NCBI RefSeq assembly: GCF_007748115.1
Contig: NZ_CP036289.1
Location: forward strand, 5,642,001 to 5,706,000
DNA length: 64,000 nt
Direction: 5' to 3'
DNA from: Bremerella volcania
GTDB lineage: Bacteria > Planctomycetota > Planctomycetia > Pirellulales > Pirellulaceae
In this document: one piece after another, positions 17,602 to 25,915 of the stretch
Layout of the letters: every line of letters starts with the position of its first letter
Position numbering within the stretch: the stretch's first letter is position 1
Notes under the pieces: generated by a model
The model's database searches: none
Seen by the model: only the letters and a program-made list of their open reading frames with translations
What the model was told of the DNA's origin: nothing
Translations under genes and position numbers: made by a program

Positions 17602-18213
17602 ATGATGCATCGGATTCTGATCACGGCCTTCGAGCCATTCTTACAGTACCCGACCAATGCATCGATGCAGATCCTTACCCATTGGGCCGAGGATAATCCT
17701 GGCTCTGACCGCATCGCGTTTACGACGGAAATCTTGCCAGTCGACTACAATCTCGCGGAACCACGACTCGGTGACTTACATGCGGATTGGTTCGACTTTG
17801 CACTACACCTAGGGCAGTCACCTCGAATCGATGAATATCAGCTTGAGATGGTGGCGCTCAACCTTAAATCAGATCCCAAGACACCAACTTCACCACTGAG
17901 CCCCTTCGGCCCGACTGCATTTGCAAGCCAGCTACCACTTGATACGTGGTGCCAAGACTTACGCGAGCATGACCTACCGGCGTCTGTTAGCTTTCATGCG
18001 GGGACCTATCTCTGCAATGCGACGTACTACTGGTCGATGGAGATCTACCGGCAACGAGGCCTGTCCGATCGCAGTCTTTTCGTCCATGTCCCGCTCATCG
18101 ACATGGACCAGCCCAATCCTGAACATGCAATTCGCCGAGGTTCACGAATGCTGGCTCGATTGGTACGGCTGATTGAAGGGCACCTCGACGTGACTCAAGC
18201 ACCATTTGCCTGA
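17602..18213 (+). CDS. pcp: Pyroglutamyl-peptidase I-like cysteine peptidase (C15)
   Basis: A 203-residue member of peptidase family C15, which removes N-terminal pyroglutamate from peptides. The catalytic triad can be placed at Glu82 (YQLEMVALN), Cys138 (AGTYLCNATYY) and His162 (LFVHVPLI). The N-terminal ILITAFEPF motif matches the family TGFEPF. It is cytoplasmic, with no signal peptide. The gene begins seven bases after hemH and is probably co-transcribed. Its 3' end overlaps the convergent PH-domain gene by 19 bases. The otherwise standard SDTAGTYVC segment is changed to SFHAGTYLC, so substrate range may differ. Confidence 0.88.
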   Translation: MMHRILITAFEPFLQYPTNASMQILTHWAEDNPGSDRIAFTTEILPVDYNLAEPRLGDLHADWFDFALHLGQSPRIDEYQLEMVALNLKSDPKTPTSPLSPFGPTAFASQLPLDTWCQDLREHDLPASVSFHAGTYLCNATYYWSMEIYRQRGLSDRSLFVHVPLIDMDQPNPEHAIRRGSRMLARLVRLIEGHLDVTQAPFA

Positions 18214-18701
18214 CGAGCGTGAATCGCGTGAAAGCCGCGAAAGGTCATTGACGCTTTCAGGCACGCCGTGCGAAAGCCTTCGGGGTAGGGAACGCCAGGT
18301 AGGGAGAAGACTTCTTCTTCCCCCATAAAGAAAATGAGATCGGCAGATCGAAACCAAGCCTGCCCTGGAAGTTGTCGCACTTCAATTTGATCGAACTGGT
18401 CAAGTGCGATCTGCCGCTCCAAGACTCCCTGAACACCTCGTTCGACATTCACGTGACGGTTGGTAATGCGATAGCGTGTTCCCACCATTGGCAGCACATT
18501 CCAAAGGTACAGTGGTATGGCGATTGGAATGGACAACAAAACGAATAGGTTGCCCACGTTCAAAAACGAAACGCCCCCCTTCTTCTCGTACAGCCTACCG
18601 AGAAACTGTCCGATGGTAGTCGCTGAGACGGACGGCCAGACAATCAATGCCGTCGACTCTTGCTCAGAACTTAGAGAAAGTCCTGCGATGGCTTGTTTCA
18701 T
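18195..18701 (-). CDS. Membrane-anchored PH-like domain protein
   Basis: A 168-residue protein with one or two membrane segments around residues 48-72 (VGNLFVLLSIPIAIPLYLW). It is followed by a bacterial PH-like domain of about 75 residues beginning TRYRITNRHVNVERGV, the usual opening strand. Bacterial PH-domain proteins of this type (YdbS/YdbT-like) have no firmly assigned reaction. The 3' end overlaps the end of pcp by 19 bases in convergent orientation. The next gene upstream on the same strand is the flotillin-like floA, and both would act at the membrane. Confidence 0.75.
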   Translation of the reverse strand: MKQAIAGLSLSSEQESTALIVWPSVSATTIGQFLGRLYEKKGGVSFLNVGNLFVLLSIPIAIPLYLWNVLPMVGTRYRITNRHVNVERGVQGVLERQIALDQFDQIEVRQLPGQAWFRSADLIFFMGEEEVFSLPGVPYPEGFRTACLKASMTFRGFHAIHARQANGA

Positions 18702-18750
18702 ATAAGCTGACCCAACCTAAGGGTAAGCGAAACCCAATTTCTGTCGTTGA

Positions 18751-19761
18751 CTAACCAGCCTGGCCGTTTTCTGCCTGGGTATGCATCTTGCCGCTTCGGA
18801 AGGCTTCGGCCATCGCTTTGGGAACCTCCGCTTCCGCAAAGACAAGCTTCGCACGGTTCATCGCAACTTTGGCTTTGTTTTCCTGCTCGGAAGCAATCGC
18901 CTCTGCGCGGCGCTGCTCTGCTTTGGCCCGGGCCACTCGCGTATCCGCTTCGGCCTGATCATTTTGCAGGCGAGCCCCTACGTTTTCGCCGACGTCGATG
19001 TCCGCAATATCGATCGAAACGATTTCGTACGCCGTATGAGCGTCGAGGCCACGTGCGAGCACTGCCCGGGTAATGACGTCCGGATTTTCCAGCACGTGGG
19101 TATGGTGCTCTGAAGATCCAATCGCCGAAATGATACTTTCACCGACACGTGCGATCACGGTTTCCTCCGTGGCACCGCCGATTAACTGTTCGAGCGAAGT
19201 TCGCACCGTCACTTTGGCACGCACACGCAGTTCGACACCATTCTTGGCGATTGCACTAAGCGTGCTCTTGCCGCTGCGTCGGGGATCAGGGCATTCAATC
19301 ACCTTGGGAAGCACGCTGGTTTTCACCGCGTCAACCACATCTCGACCGGCCAGATCGATCGCAGCGGCCCGGTCGAAATCCAGATCGATCCCAGCTCTCT
19401 GAGCAGCGATGATGGCGTGAATCACATGCATGACATTCCCGCCGGCCAGGTAATGGGCTTCCAGCCGCTTGGTGCTGATTCCACTACGGCGATCGATATC
19501 GAGCCCAGACTGCTTGGCCATGATCTTGGCTTTGACGATCAGCCGGCTATTCACCTGGCGAAGACTCATCCCCACCAAGCTCCATAGTGAAACGTCGGCA
19601 CTCGACATGTACGCTTGAAACCAAAGCTGACCGTAGTTCAACAAAACAATGAGAATGACAATGCCGAAGACGATCAGCATGAATGTCGCCAAAGCGTAGA
19701 CGTACCACATGGATCCGCCTACGGCGTCGGCCTGGGCAAACAGCATCAATGCGTCATACAT
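18751..19761 (-). CDS. floA: Flotillin-like protein FloA
   Basis: A 336-residue FloA (UPF0365) protein, the SPFH-family scaffold of membrane microdomains. A single N-terminal membrane helix (about residues 18-40) is followed by the SPFH/band-7 domain, seen in [20 protein letters not shown] and [18 protein letters not shown]. Then comes a coiled coil rich in Ala, Glu and Arg ([20 protein letters not shown]). Length matches the family (~330). The ATG at 19761 fits the usual N-terminus better than the ATG at 19791. It precedes the PH-domain gene by about 50 bases and could be in one transcript. Confidence 0.92.
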   Translation of the reverse strand: MYDALMLFAQADAVGGSMWYVYALATFMLIVFGIVILIVLLNYGQLWFQAYMSSADVSLWSLVGMSLRQVNSRLIVKAKIMAKQSGLDIDRRSGISTKRLEAHYLAGGNVMHVIHAIIAAQRAGIDLDFDRAAAIDLAGRDVVDAVKTSVLPKVIECPDPRRSGKSTLSAIAKNGVELRVRAKVTVRTSLEQLIGGATEETVIARVGESIISAIGSSEHHTHVLENPDVITRAVLARGLDAHTAYEIVSIDIADIDVGENVGARLQNDQAEADTRVARAKAEQRRAEAIASEQENKAKVAMNRAKLVFAEAEVPKAMAEAFRSGKMHTQAENGQAG

Positions 19762-19903
19762 GGGTGGAGTTCTCACTTGCAGATTTAGCACAAGGGATGA
19801 AGCATCATCAAATCAGTTGCTGGCAATCATAACGGATCTCCCAGCACGACTCCAGCAATCACCCAGAAGAGTGCTGGAATTTCGTCCTTCAGGAACCGAG
19901 GCT

Positions 19904-21487
19904 TTAGCCGATGTGACCTTGAGTCCATGCCCCGTCCACAAATCGCCAGGTCTTTCCTGTCGGGTTCTCATCTCGCAGTTCCCGCGGCAGGCGATTGGGG
20001 CGAACATTGTCAAACGACTGTAGCGCCGCAAAACGATGAATCGAAGCCGGAATACCCACTGCGGTGAAGCCAGGATGCCCGGTCGCGGGGAAGGGACCGC
20101 CATGATTCATTGCAGGACTTACGGCAACGCCTGTTGGCATCTTATCATTGATCAAACGACCAACCTTTGGACGTAAATGGTGAGCGACCTGATCGTAAGC
20201 AGGATCATCGCCACCGGCTGTATCCGAATAGATCGTCCCCGTAAGGTTGCCTTCCAGGGAATCAATTACCTCACAAACTTCTGCCAGATTCTTGGCCTTC
20301 ACGATCAACGAGCAGTTTCCGAACGCTTCGGTTTGGAAGGCCTCGGAATTGGACAAGAATTTCTCAGCGGTCGTCGAAAGCAACGTGTTTGGACACGTAT
20401 ACCCTTGCGAAGAGCCCTCGCCACTTCCACTCGCCTCGACATCCGCCCCAGCGTCGATCAACACCTTCAGGTTCTGAGTAAGCCCCGCTTCAACTCCTTT
20501 GGTCAAGAGCGTGCCACTTGGAGCCGCAGCGAAACCGGTTTTGGCACCTTCGATGAATTTGGCCGATTGGTCATCGTCCAGCAAAATGATCAGCCCGGGG
20601 TTTGTGCAAAACTGTCCAGCCGCCATTAAGCAACTTGTTTGAAATTCACCTACCAATGCTTCGCCACGCTCGGCCAATGCCCCCGGTAGAATCACAACGG
20701 GGTTTACGCTCGACATTTCCAGGTAGATTGGCTTACCAACCTTATCCGCGGCTTCTTTCAGTTTCAGTCCAGCCAGTTTACTGCCGGTGAAGCCAATCGC
20801 CCCGAGACGATGGTCGGCCACGAACTTCAACCCGTCTTCATTGGACATGTGATAGATCAACTGTACCGCAGCCGGTGGAAGCCCTGATTCGGTGGCGGCC
20901 TGATGCGCGAGCTTGGCCAGTTCGCGCGTGGTCCCCGGTTGAGCCGGATTGGCCTTCACGATGACGGGATTCCCGGCGGCGATGGCCGCGGCAAAGTCGC
21001 CCCCGGAAGCGCCGCTAAATGCCAGCGGAAAGTTGTTTGGGCCGAAGACCGCAACCGGACCAATGCCTGCATAGTACGACCGAATCCCACTCTTGGTGTC
21101 AATCGTCGCGGCTCGCCAGGTTCCGTCGACCGATGCCGCGGCAGCCAGACGAAGCTGATTGATCGTTCGGGGCATTTCGACTTCAAGCAAACGAGGCGAG
21201 ACAGGCAATCCGCTTTCGGTGTTGGCCAACTCACAAATTGCTTGCTTGTTTTCGTCTAACAGTTCCGCAAAACGATTGAGGAACAACTCCAACTTTTCTA
21301 CCGCCATCTGGCGCATTTCCTGGAATGCGCCAGCGGCAGCAGTCAGGGCCTGGTCGAGGTCACTCCAGGTGCTGATGGGATACTCTTCCGCGAGTGCCTG
21401 TTTGGTTGCGGGGTTCTCGGCTTGAAACGTTTCGTTGTGCTCAGCGTCTCGCCACTTTCCACCGATGAGAACCTGTTCTGCCGCCAT
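19904..21487 (-). CDS. Aldehyde dehydrogenase, probable 2-oxoglutarate semialdehyde dehydrogenase
   Basis: A 527-residue aldehyde dehydrogenase of the NADP-linked group that oxidises 2,5-dioxopentanoate to 2-oxoglutarate. The active-site Cys294 lies in AAGQFCTNPG and the general base Glu257 in YLEMSSVNP. The cofactor loop IGFTGSKLAG and the substrate loop GPNNFPLAFSGASGGDFAAA, typical of the type III semialdehyde dehydrogenases, are present. The ATG at 21487 is used. The FAH-family dehydratase gene lies just upstream, 37 bases away, on the same strand, which supports a sugar-acid catabolic unit. Confidence 0.85.
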   Translation of the reverse strand: MAAEQVLIGGKWRDAEHNETFQAENPATKQALAEEYPISTWSDLDQALTAAAGAFQEMRQMAVEKLELFLNRFAELLDENKQAICELANTESGLPVSPRLLEVEMPRTINQLRLAAAASVDGTWRAATIDTKSGIRSYYAGIGPVAVFGPNNFPLAFSGASGGDFAAAIAAGNPVIVKANPAQPGTTRELAKLAHQAATESGLPPAAVQLIYHMSNEDGLKFVADHRLGAIGFTGSKLAGLKLKEAADKVGKPIYLEMSSVNPVVILPGALAERGEALVGEFQTSCLMAAGQFCTNPGLIILLDDDQSAKFIEGAKTGFAAAPSGTLLTKGVEAGLTQNLKVLIDAGADVEASGSGEGSSQGYTCPNTLLSTTAEKFLSNSEAFQTEAFGNCSLIVKAKNLAEVCEVIDSLEGNLTGTIYSDTAGGDDPAYDQVAHHLRPKVGRLINDKMPTGVAVSPAMNHGGPFPATGHPGFTAVGIPASIHRFAALQSFDNVRPNRLPRELRDENPTGKTWRFVDGAWTQGHIG

Positions 21488-21524
21488 GAAACCAATCACC
21501 TTTCCCGATGCGTTACGGTCTTTG

Positions 21525-22391
21525 TCACCCTTGAATAATCTCACTGGTCAGGGTGCCGATACCTGAAATCTGAATGCTCACGATGTCTTGCGGCTGAAGC
21601 GTGAAATCGTTGTCAGGAACGATACCCGTTCCCGTCAGCAAAAATGCTCCGCGTGGAAAGTGCTGATCTCGGAAGAGATACTCAACCAAGCCTTCCAACG
21701 AGCGGGCCAACTGATCGAGGCTTGTATCCCCCTGAAAGACCTCGACGTCGGCCCGGACGATGCTCAACTGCACTTTGACCTGCGAAAGCTCTGAATGCTC
21801 CTTCCAATACTCAGAAGCAAGAACAACCCACGGTCCTAATCCGCAACACTGGTCATAAACTTTTGCTTGCGGAAGATAAAGGGGGTTCTCTCCTTCGATG
21901 TCACGGCTGCTCATGTCGTTACCGATCGTAACACCGACGATTTCCCCCCGAGAATTCAATGCCAACGCGAATTCTGGCTCCGGAACATTCCACTTGGAAT
22001 CTTTACGAATTCTGAGGGTCTGTCCCGTTCCGGTAACACGGGCAGGCGTCGCCTTGAAGAAAAGCTCAGGACGAGCCGATAGGTATACCCGATCGTAGCA
22101 ATCGGCGGCCGCTTCCGACTCTTCCATTCGTGCCGTTTGACTGCGTTTGTACGTTACGCCGGCAGCCCAGACTTCCTGCTGATCGATGGGGGGCAGAAGG
22201 ACAACTTGATCCATAGCTACCGTTTCCTGCGCGTTGGCAAGCAACGACTCGACCTTTTGCACAGGGTCGTCTGCATCGAGGATCTCGTAGAGGCTGGTGA
22301 CATCCTGGCTGGAAAACTGAATGATTTCGTTGTCACGCACCAAGCCAACCGCTGGGGTCCCGTGTGTTCCGATAAACTTTGCAAGGCGCAT
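21525..22391 (-). CDS. FAH-family 2-keto-3-deoxy sugar-acid dehydratase
   Basis: A 288-residue fumarylacetoacetate hydrolase-fold protein. The segment AAGVTYKRSQTARMEES and the acidic metal site (WNVPEPEFALAL with the two Glu residues, GNDMSSRDIEGENPLYLPQAK with the third acidic ligand) resemble 2-keto-3-deoxy-D-arabonate/xylonate dehydratases rather than true FAH. Such enzymes make 2-oxoglutarate semialdehyde, the substrate of the dehydrogenase encoded next in the same direction. The ATG at 22391 follows GAAAGA. The sugar dehydrogenase and aldonate dehydratase of the pathway are not in the window. Confidence 0.82.
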   Translation of the reverse strand: MRLAKFIGTHGTPAVGLVRDNEIIQFSSQDVTSLYEILDADDPVQKVESLLANAQETVAMDQVVLLPPIDQQEVWAAGVTYKRSQTARMEESEAAADCYDRVYLSARPELFFKATPARVTGTGQTLRIRKDSKWNVPEPEFALALNSRGEIVGVTIGNDMSSRDIEGENPLYLPQAKVYDQCCGLGPWVVLASEYWKEHSELSQVKVQLSIVRADVEVFQGDTSLDQLARSLEGLVEYLFRDQHFPRGAFLLTGTGIVPDNDFTLQPQDIVSIQISGIGTLTSEIIQG

Positions 22392-23037
22392 AGCTATTAA
22401 TCTTTCGATGAATGGAGAGGATTCCTTTCGCCGCATTCTAACCCTGGACAGGTGGCGAATGTAGATGACGGGATGCCCCCGGCCGCTGCCCCGGAATTAG
22501 GCACAGCGGGCGCGCATCCGTAGCATTGGTTATGAAGAATCCGTGCATTCGGCGCTTAAGACCAGCCCCCAAGCGTCGCTAACTCTCGCCATAGACAGTG
22601 CCTACGACAGGTGGCCAAAGTGTGACCACCTAAGGGTTTATGGTACGCGGCATGCAGTTTGCTTTTGCATGCTACGTCCGCGACTCAATGGTCACAATCT
22701 CCTTTCTTGTTATCTGCACCATCGGCTTATACGGCCAACGTTCCAGTTTTGGGAACTCCTTAAGAGATAACCCCAACAAGGACCTTGCCGCCTTTGCTGT
22801 CGCGAGGAGCTATCTTGCGGCTGACGTGCGCACCGTTGCCGGCCGGTGATTTGGTTGTCGGGAGAGGGCACCTGGTTGCCGGATCGGCGCGGTGCGGCGT
22901 AGCCTACCCTTGAGTCGACTCGGCGGTTCTTTTCGCACAGCTTTGTGTATAATGCCGATAGCCGTTCTGTTGTCGACCAGAACGCTCTACCTTTGTAAGA
23001 CTCGTCGACTTGTCAGCCAATCAAGCTGACCATCTCT
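22392..23037. other. Intergenic region between the dehydratase and the HD protein
   Basis: I see no convincing gene in these 640 bases. The plus-strand frames of about 70 codons have no recognisable protein features. The right end holds a -10-like TATAAT and an inverted repeat (listed separately). Two near-identical GGTTGTCGG/GGTTGCCGG words occur around 22850-22880. Confidence 0.5.
22948..22984 (+). promoter_or_regulatory. -10 box and inverted repeat upstream of the HD gene
   Basis: TATAAT at 22948-22953 is a perfect -10 box, with no clear -35. It is followed by CGTTCTG/CAGAACG, perfect 7-base arms at 22963-22969 and 22978-22984 with an 8-base centre. This lies at or just after the expected start of transcription, so it could be an operator or a leader hairpin. 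Confidence 0.45.
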
Positions 23038-24150
23038 ATGACACAACCGTCGAAACTGCGTCGCCAGATTGCCCATCAGGCTGCGCGCATGCTGTACGAC
23101 CGCCAGGAATCTGAGTACTACCACGCCAAGATGAAAGCGGCCCGCCGCGTCCAACGAGGCTGGGTAAAAGAAGCCGATCTACCCACCAACGCGGAGATTC
23201 GCGACGAGGTGCAGTCGATGGCAAGGATGTTTGAGGGGAATACTCGGCTTGATCACCTGCTGACCATGCGTCTGGAAGCACTTCGCATGATGAAAGTGCT
23301 AAAGCGTTTTCGCCCCAAGATTGTTGGTAGCGTTCTCACGGGACACGTCCGCAAAGGGTCGGACATCGACCTGCATGTTTTCAGCGACAGCATATCCGCC
23401 GTGACCGCCGCGCTGGAAGCGGAAGGCATACGCTTCGACGTCCAGCGAAAGCACGTGAACAAACCAGGCGCTGCTGGCGTTTACACGCACATCCACATTC
23501 GAGAAGAATATCCATTCGAACTCACCGTTCGAGCGACCAAGGATGCTTCGGTGGTCTCCAAAAGCTCGATTACTGGCAAACCTCAGGAACGGATGAGCAT
23601 CGCCGAGTTCGAGCAGTTGTTGACTGAAACCTATGACGAAACCGATTACGCCGAGGGGCTCGCCGCTGTCGAAAACCAAGTCGATCGCTTTCTCCAATAT
23701 GAGGCATTGCTGCTACCTCTGGAAAATGTCAAGCAGAATCCCAAATGGCATCCAGAAGGGGACGCACTTTACCACAGTCTCCAAGTGTTCGACCTTGCAC
23801 GCGACCACCTACCGTACGACGAAGAGTTCCTGTTGGCGGCTTTGCTTCATGACGCAGGCAAAGGGATTGATCCTCACGACCACGTGCAGGCCGGCCTGGA
23901 AGCTCTTAGGGACGACGTCACGGAGCGAACCTACTGGCTCATTGCTCATCACAGGGAAGCCGCATTGGTAATCGACGGCACGATCGGAGCCAGGGCGAAA
24001 CGCCGCTTAAAAGAATCAGAGGATTACGACGAGCTAATCCTACTTGCGCGTTGCGACCGTGAAGGCAGGAAAGTTGGCGTCGAAACATCCGAGCTCGAAG
24101 AAGCGATCGACTATTTGCGTCAACTTTCCTACGAATGCGACGCTTGGTGA
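23038..24150 (+). CDS. Nucleotidyltransferase-HD domain protein
   Basis: A 370-residue two-domain protein. Residues 90-190 form a nucleotidyltransferase of the DNA polymerase beta type, with the motif GS(97-98) followed by SDIDLHVF (Asp109, Asp111). Residues 240-345 form an HD phosphohydrolase, with His246, His271-Asp272 in LLHDAGKG and a late Asp near 340. CCA-adding enzymes share the two folds, but the tRNA-binding neck is not evident and the N-terminal 60 residues are basic and helical. The gene is preceded by a -10 box and inverted repeat. It converges on the sigma factor gene with a six-base gap. Nucleotide signalling or RNA end metabolism are both possible; the reaction is unknown. Confidence 0.8.
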   Translation: MTQPSKLRRQIAHQAARMLYDRQESEYYHAKMKAARRVQRGWVKEADLPTNAEIRDEVQSMARMFEGNTRLDHLLTMRLEALRMMKVLKRFRPKIVGSVLTGHVRKGSDIDLHVFSDSISAVTAALEAEGIRFDVQRKHVNKPGAAGVYTHIHIREEYPFELTVRATKDASVVSKSSITGKPQERMSIAEFEQLLTETYDETDYAEGLAAVENQVDRFLQYEALLLPLENVKQNPKWHPEGDALYHSLQVFDLARDHLPYDEEFLLAALLHDAGKGIDPHDHVQAGLEALRDDVTERTYWLIAHHREAALVIDGTIGARAKRRLKESEDYDELILLARCDREGRKVGVETSELEEAIDYLRQLSYECDAW

Positions 24151-24156
24151 AGAGTT

Positions 24157-25668
24157 CTAGAAGGGTATTGGCTCGTCAATCCAGTCCTTAAGCCCTGCGC
24201 AAGCACTCGACTTACGGAGCTTTCGCAGGGCAGCGATTTCGATCTGCCGAATTCGTTCCCGGGTCAGCGAAAAAGCTTGGCTCACTTCTTCCAGCGTCTG
24301 CACTTGCCCGTCAGGAATACCATATCGCCGACAGAGTATTTCCTGTTCTCGCGGAGTCAGAACACTAAACACGCTTGCCAATAGCTTTTGGACCGTTTCA
24401 CGGCTTGATTCCGACAGCCCGGTAAAGTCATCCCGCGCCGGCAACATATCGGCGAACTCTTCGTCGTCGTACGGTTTTACATCAAGCGACATGGGCCCTC
24501 GCATTAGCAAATCCGCTTGGAGGACATCCCGCTCGGTTACCTTGGCAAGACTGGCGGTCTCTTCGATTGTCGGATCGCGATTCTCTTCCTGGCGGAACTG
24601 AGCTTTGGAGGACTGAACATTCTGGATCCGTTCCTGCATTCTCGCCGGGACACGGATCAATTTTGCCTGCTCCGCGATACCTTTCAGTATTGCCTGGCGA
24701 ATCCACCATGTCCCATAGGTGGCAAACTTAAAGCCGAGTGAATCGTCGAACTTCTCAACTGCTCGAATCAGCCCTACATTTCCCTCCTGAATCAGATCCA
24801 GAAAACTCAATCCGCGATTTCGATAGTTCTTGGCAATGGAAACCACTAAACGCAAGTTAGCGGAAACGAGTTCCTTTTTTGCCCGGCAGTATAGTTCATG
24901 CGCTTCACGGATCATTGGCCGCTGAAACGCAAGCGTACCTGGCGTTTCTTGATAAAGCTCGAAGATCTCTAACGCCTCAGGAGAGACTGGCATATCAAAC
25001 ATATTCCCCGGTACACCGTCGGCCGGCAAATCGAGTGACTCAAGCAACTGCTCAACTTTACGCTGCCATTCCGGGAGAAACTTCTCTCGCAGCCCGAACG
25101 ACTCCAGAAAACATGCCGTTGCATGGCGACGTCGCATCAGCCGTTCGATAGCCCGCTGCCGACGCTGGGGCGTTTCCTCATCCGTGCGCATAGCTACTGA
25201 AATATCGTAGCGGTTGCGATGCGCTGACTCTGCGAGATACTCAATCGCCTCGCGAACCTTGCTTTGCAGCTTCGCCTTTTGGCCTGGACCACTGATGGTG
25301 ACTTCCAAGGTGCGATCAAGCCGTCGATCACCTTCGGCGACTTCCACAAGCAGATCACACACCATCTGCGTGACGATTCCACACCCAAACAACCGGTGAA
25401 GATAGCTGCGACGCGTTTCGGCAACACGCCGTGTCAGGTGCTGCTCTTGCTGCGGAGTAAGCCTGGCGATTTTACCCATCTCGACAAGATAGGAGCGAAG
25501 CGCCTCGGAATCCGAAGCTTGACGCATTTCCGATACTTCTACGTCAGAGGTAGCGGACTTCGACGGGGCGTTCAACCGACCGGCAGCGCGTGAATCGGCA
25601 GTAGAGATGGAATCGACATGCGCGGACTCTTCCTGACTTCCCACGACGCTGCCGCTTTCCTTGTTCAT
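24157..25668 (-). CDS. RNA polymerase sigma-70 factor (RpoD/SigA-like group)
   Basis: A 503-residue sigma-70 factor with regions 1.2, 2, 3 and 4. Region 1.2 begins around [20 protein letters not shown]. Region 2 is [31 protein letters not shown] to [15 protein letters not shown], with the conserved -10 recognition helix. Region 4.2 is [19 protein letters not shown] near the C-terminus. A non-conserved insert of about 120 residues lies between 1.2 and 2.1. This could be a group 2 factor or one of several primary-type factors. GGGGAGAG precedes the ATG. The leader contains dense palindromes, and the next gene upstream on the same strand encodes an anti-sigma-like EF-hand protein. Confidence 0.92.
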   Translation of the reverse strand: MNKESGSVVGSQEESAHVDSISTADSRAAGRLNAPSKSATSDVEVSEMRQASDSEALRSYLVEMGKIARLTPQQEQHLTRRVAETRRSYLHRLFGCGIVTQMVCDLLVEVAEGDRRLDRTLEVTISGPGQKAKLQSKVREAIEYLAESAHRNRYDISVAMRTDEETPQRRQRAIERLMRRRHATACFLESFGLREKFLPEWQRKVEQLLESLDLPADGVPGNMFDMPVSPEALEIFELYQETPGTLAFQRPMIREAHELYCRAKKELVSANLRLVVSIAKNYRNRGLSFLDLIQEGNVGLIRAVEKFDDSLGFKFATYGTWWIRQAILKGIAEQAKLIRVPARMQERIQNVQSSKAQFRQEENRDPTIEETASLAKVTERDVLQADLLMRGPMSLDVKPYDDEEFADMLPARDDFTGLSESSRETVQKLLASVFSVLTPREQEILCRRYGIPDGQVQTLEEVSQAFSLTRERIRQIEIAALRKLRKSSACAGLKDWIDEPIPF

Positions 25669-25690
25669 CTTCGACGTCTCTCCCCTTCGG

Positions 25691-25761
25691 TTGGATAGGT
25701 TGTCTGGATATTCGTCCGACGAATATCATTATCCAACGCGGTTTTCCGCAGTGTCGCGACA
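25691..25761. promoter_or_regulatory. Nested palindromes upstream of the sigma factor gene
   Basis: Four inverted repeats occur in 71 bases. The inner pair is GATATTCGTC-C-GACGAATATC at 25707-25727, with perfect 10-base arms and a 1-base centre. It is flanked by TTGGATA (25691-25697) and TATCCAA (25730-25736). GCGG-TTTT-CCGC follows at 25738-25749 and TGTCGCGACA at 25752-25761. The inner pair lies about 40 bases before the sigma start. Binding of a dimeric regulator or a cruciform/RNA stem is likely. Confidence 0.6.
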
Positions 25762-25915
25762 GAAAAGCTGACCTTAATTATCACGACAACGCCATTCTAC
25801 GCAGTCAGTCTCGCAAAGAAAGGACTTTCACCCCCCAAAAAAACCAGACAACAGCTACCAAACGGCTTTCCCCAGCAGACCTACGGGAAAACCCTGATGC
25901 AACGCGTCTGAAGGA

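Noticed and set aside
22640-22849. Plus-strand frame of 69 codons with a hydrophobic stretch
   Set aside because: No ribosome-binding site or family features; most likely chance in an intergenic region.
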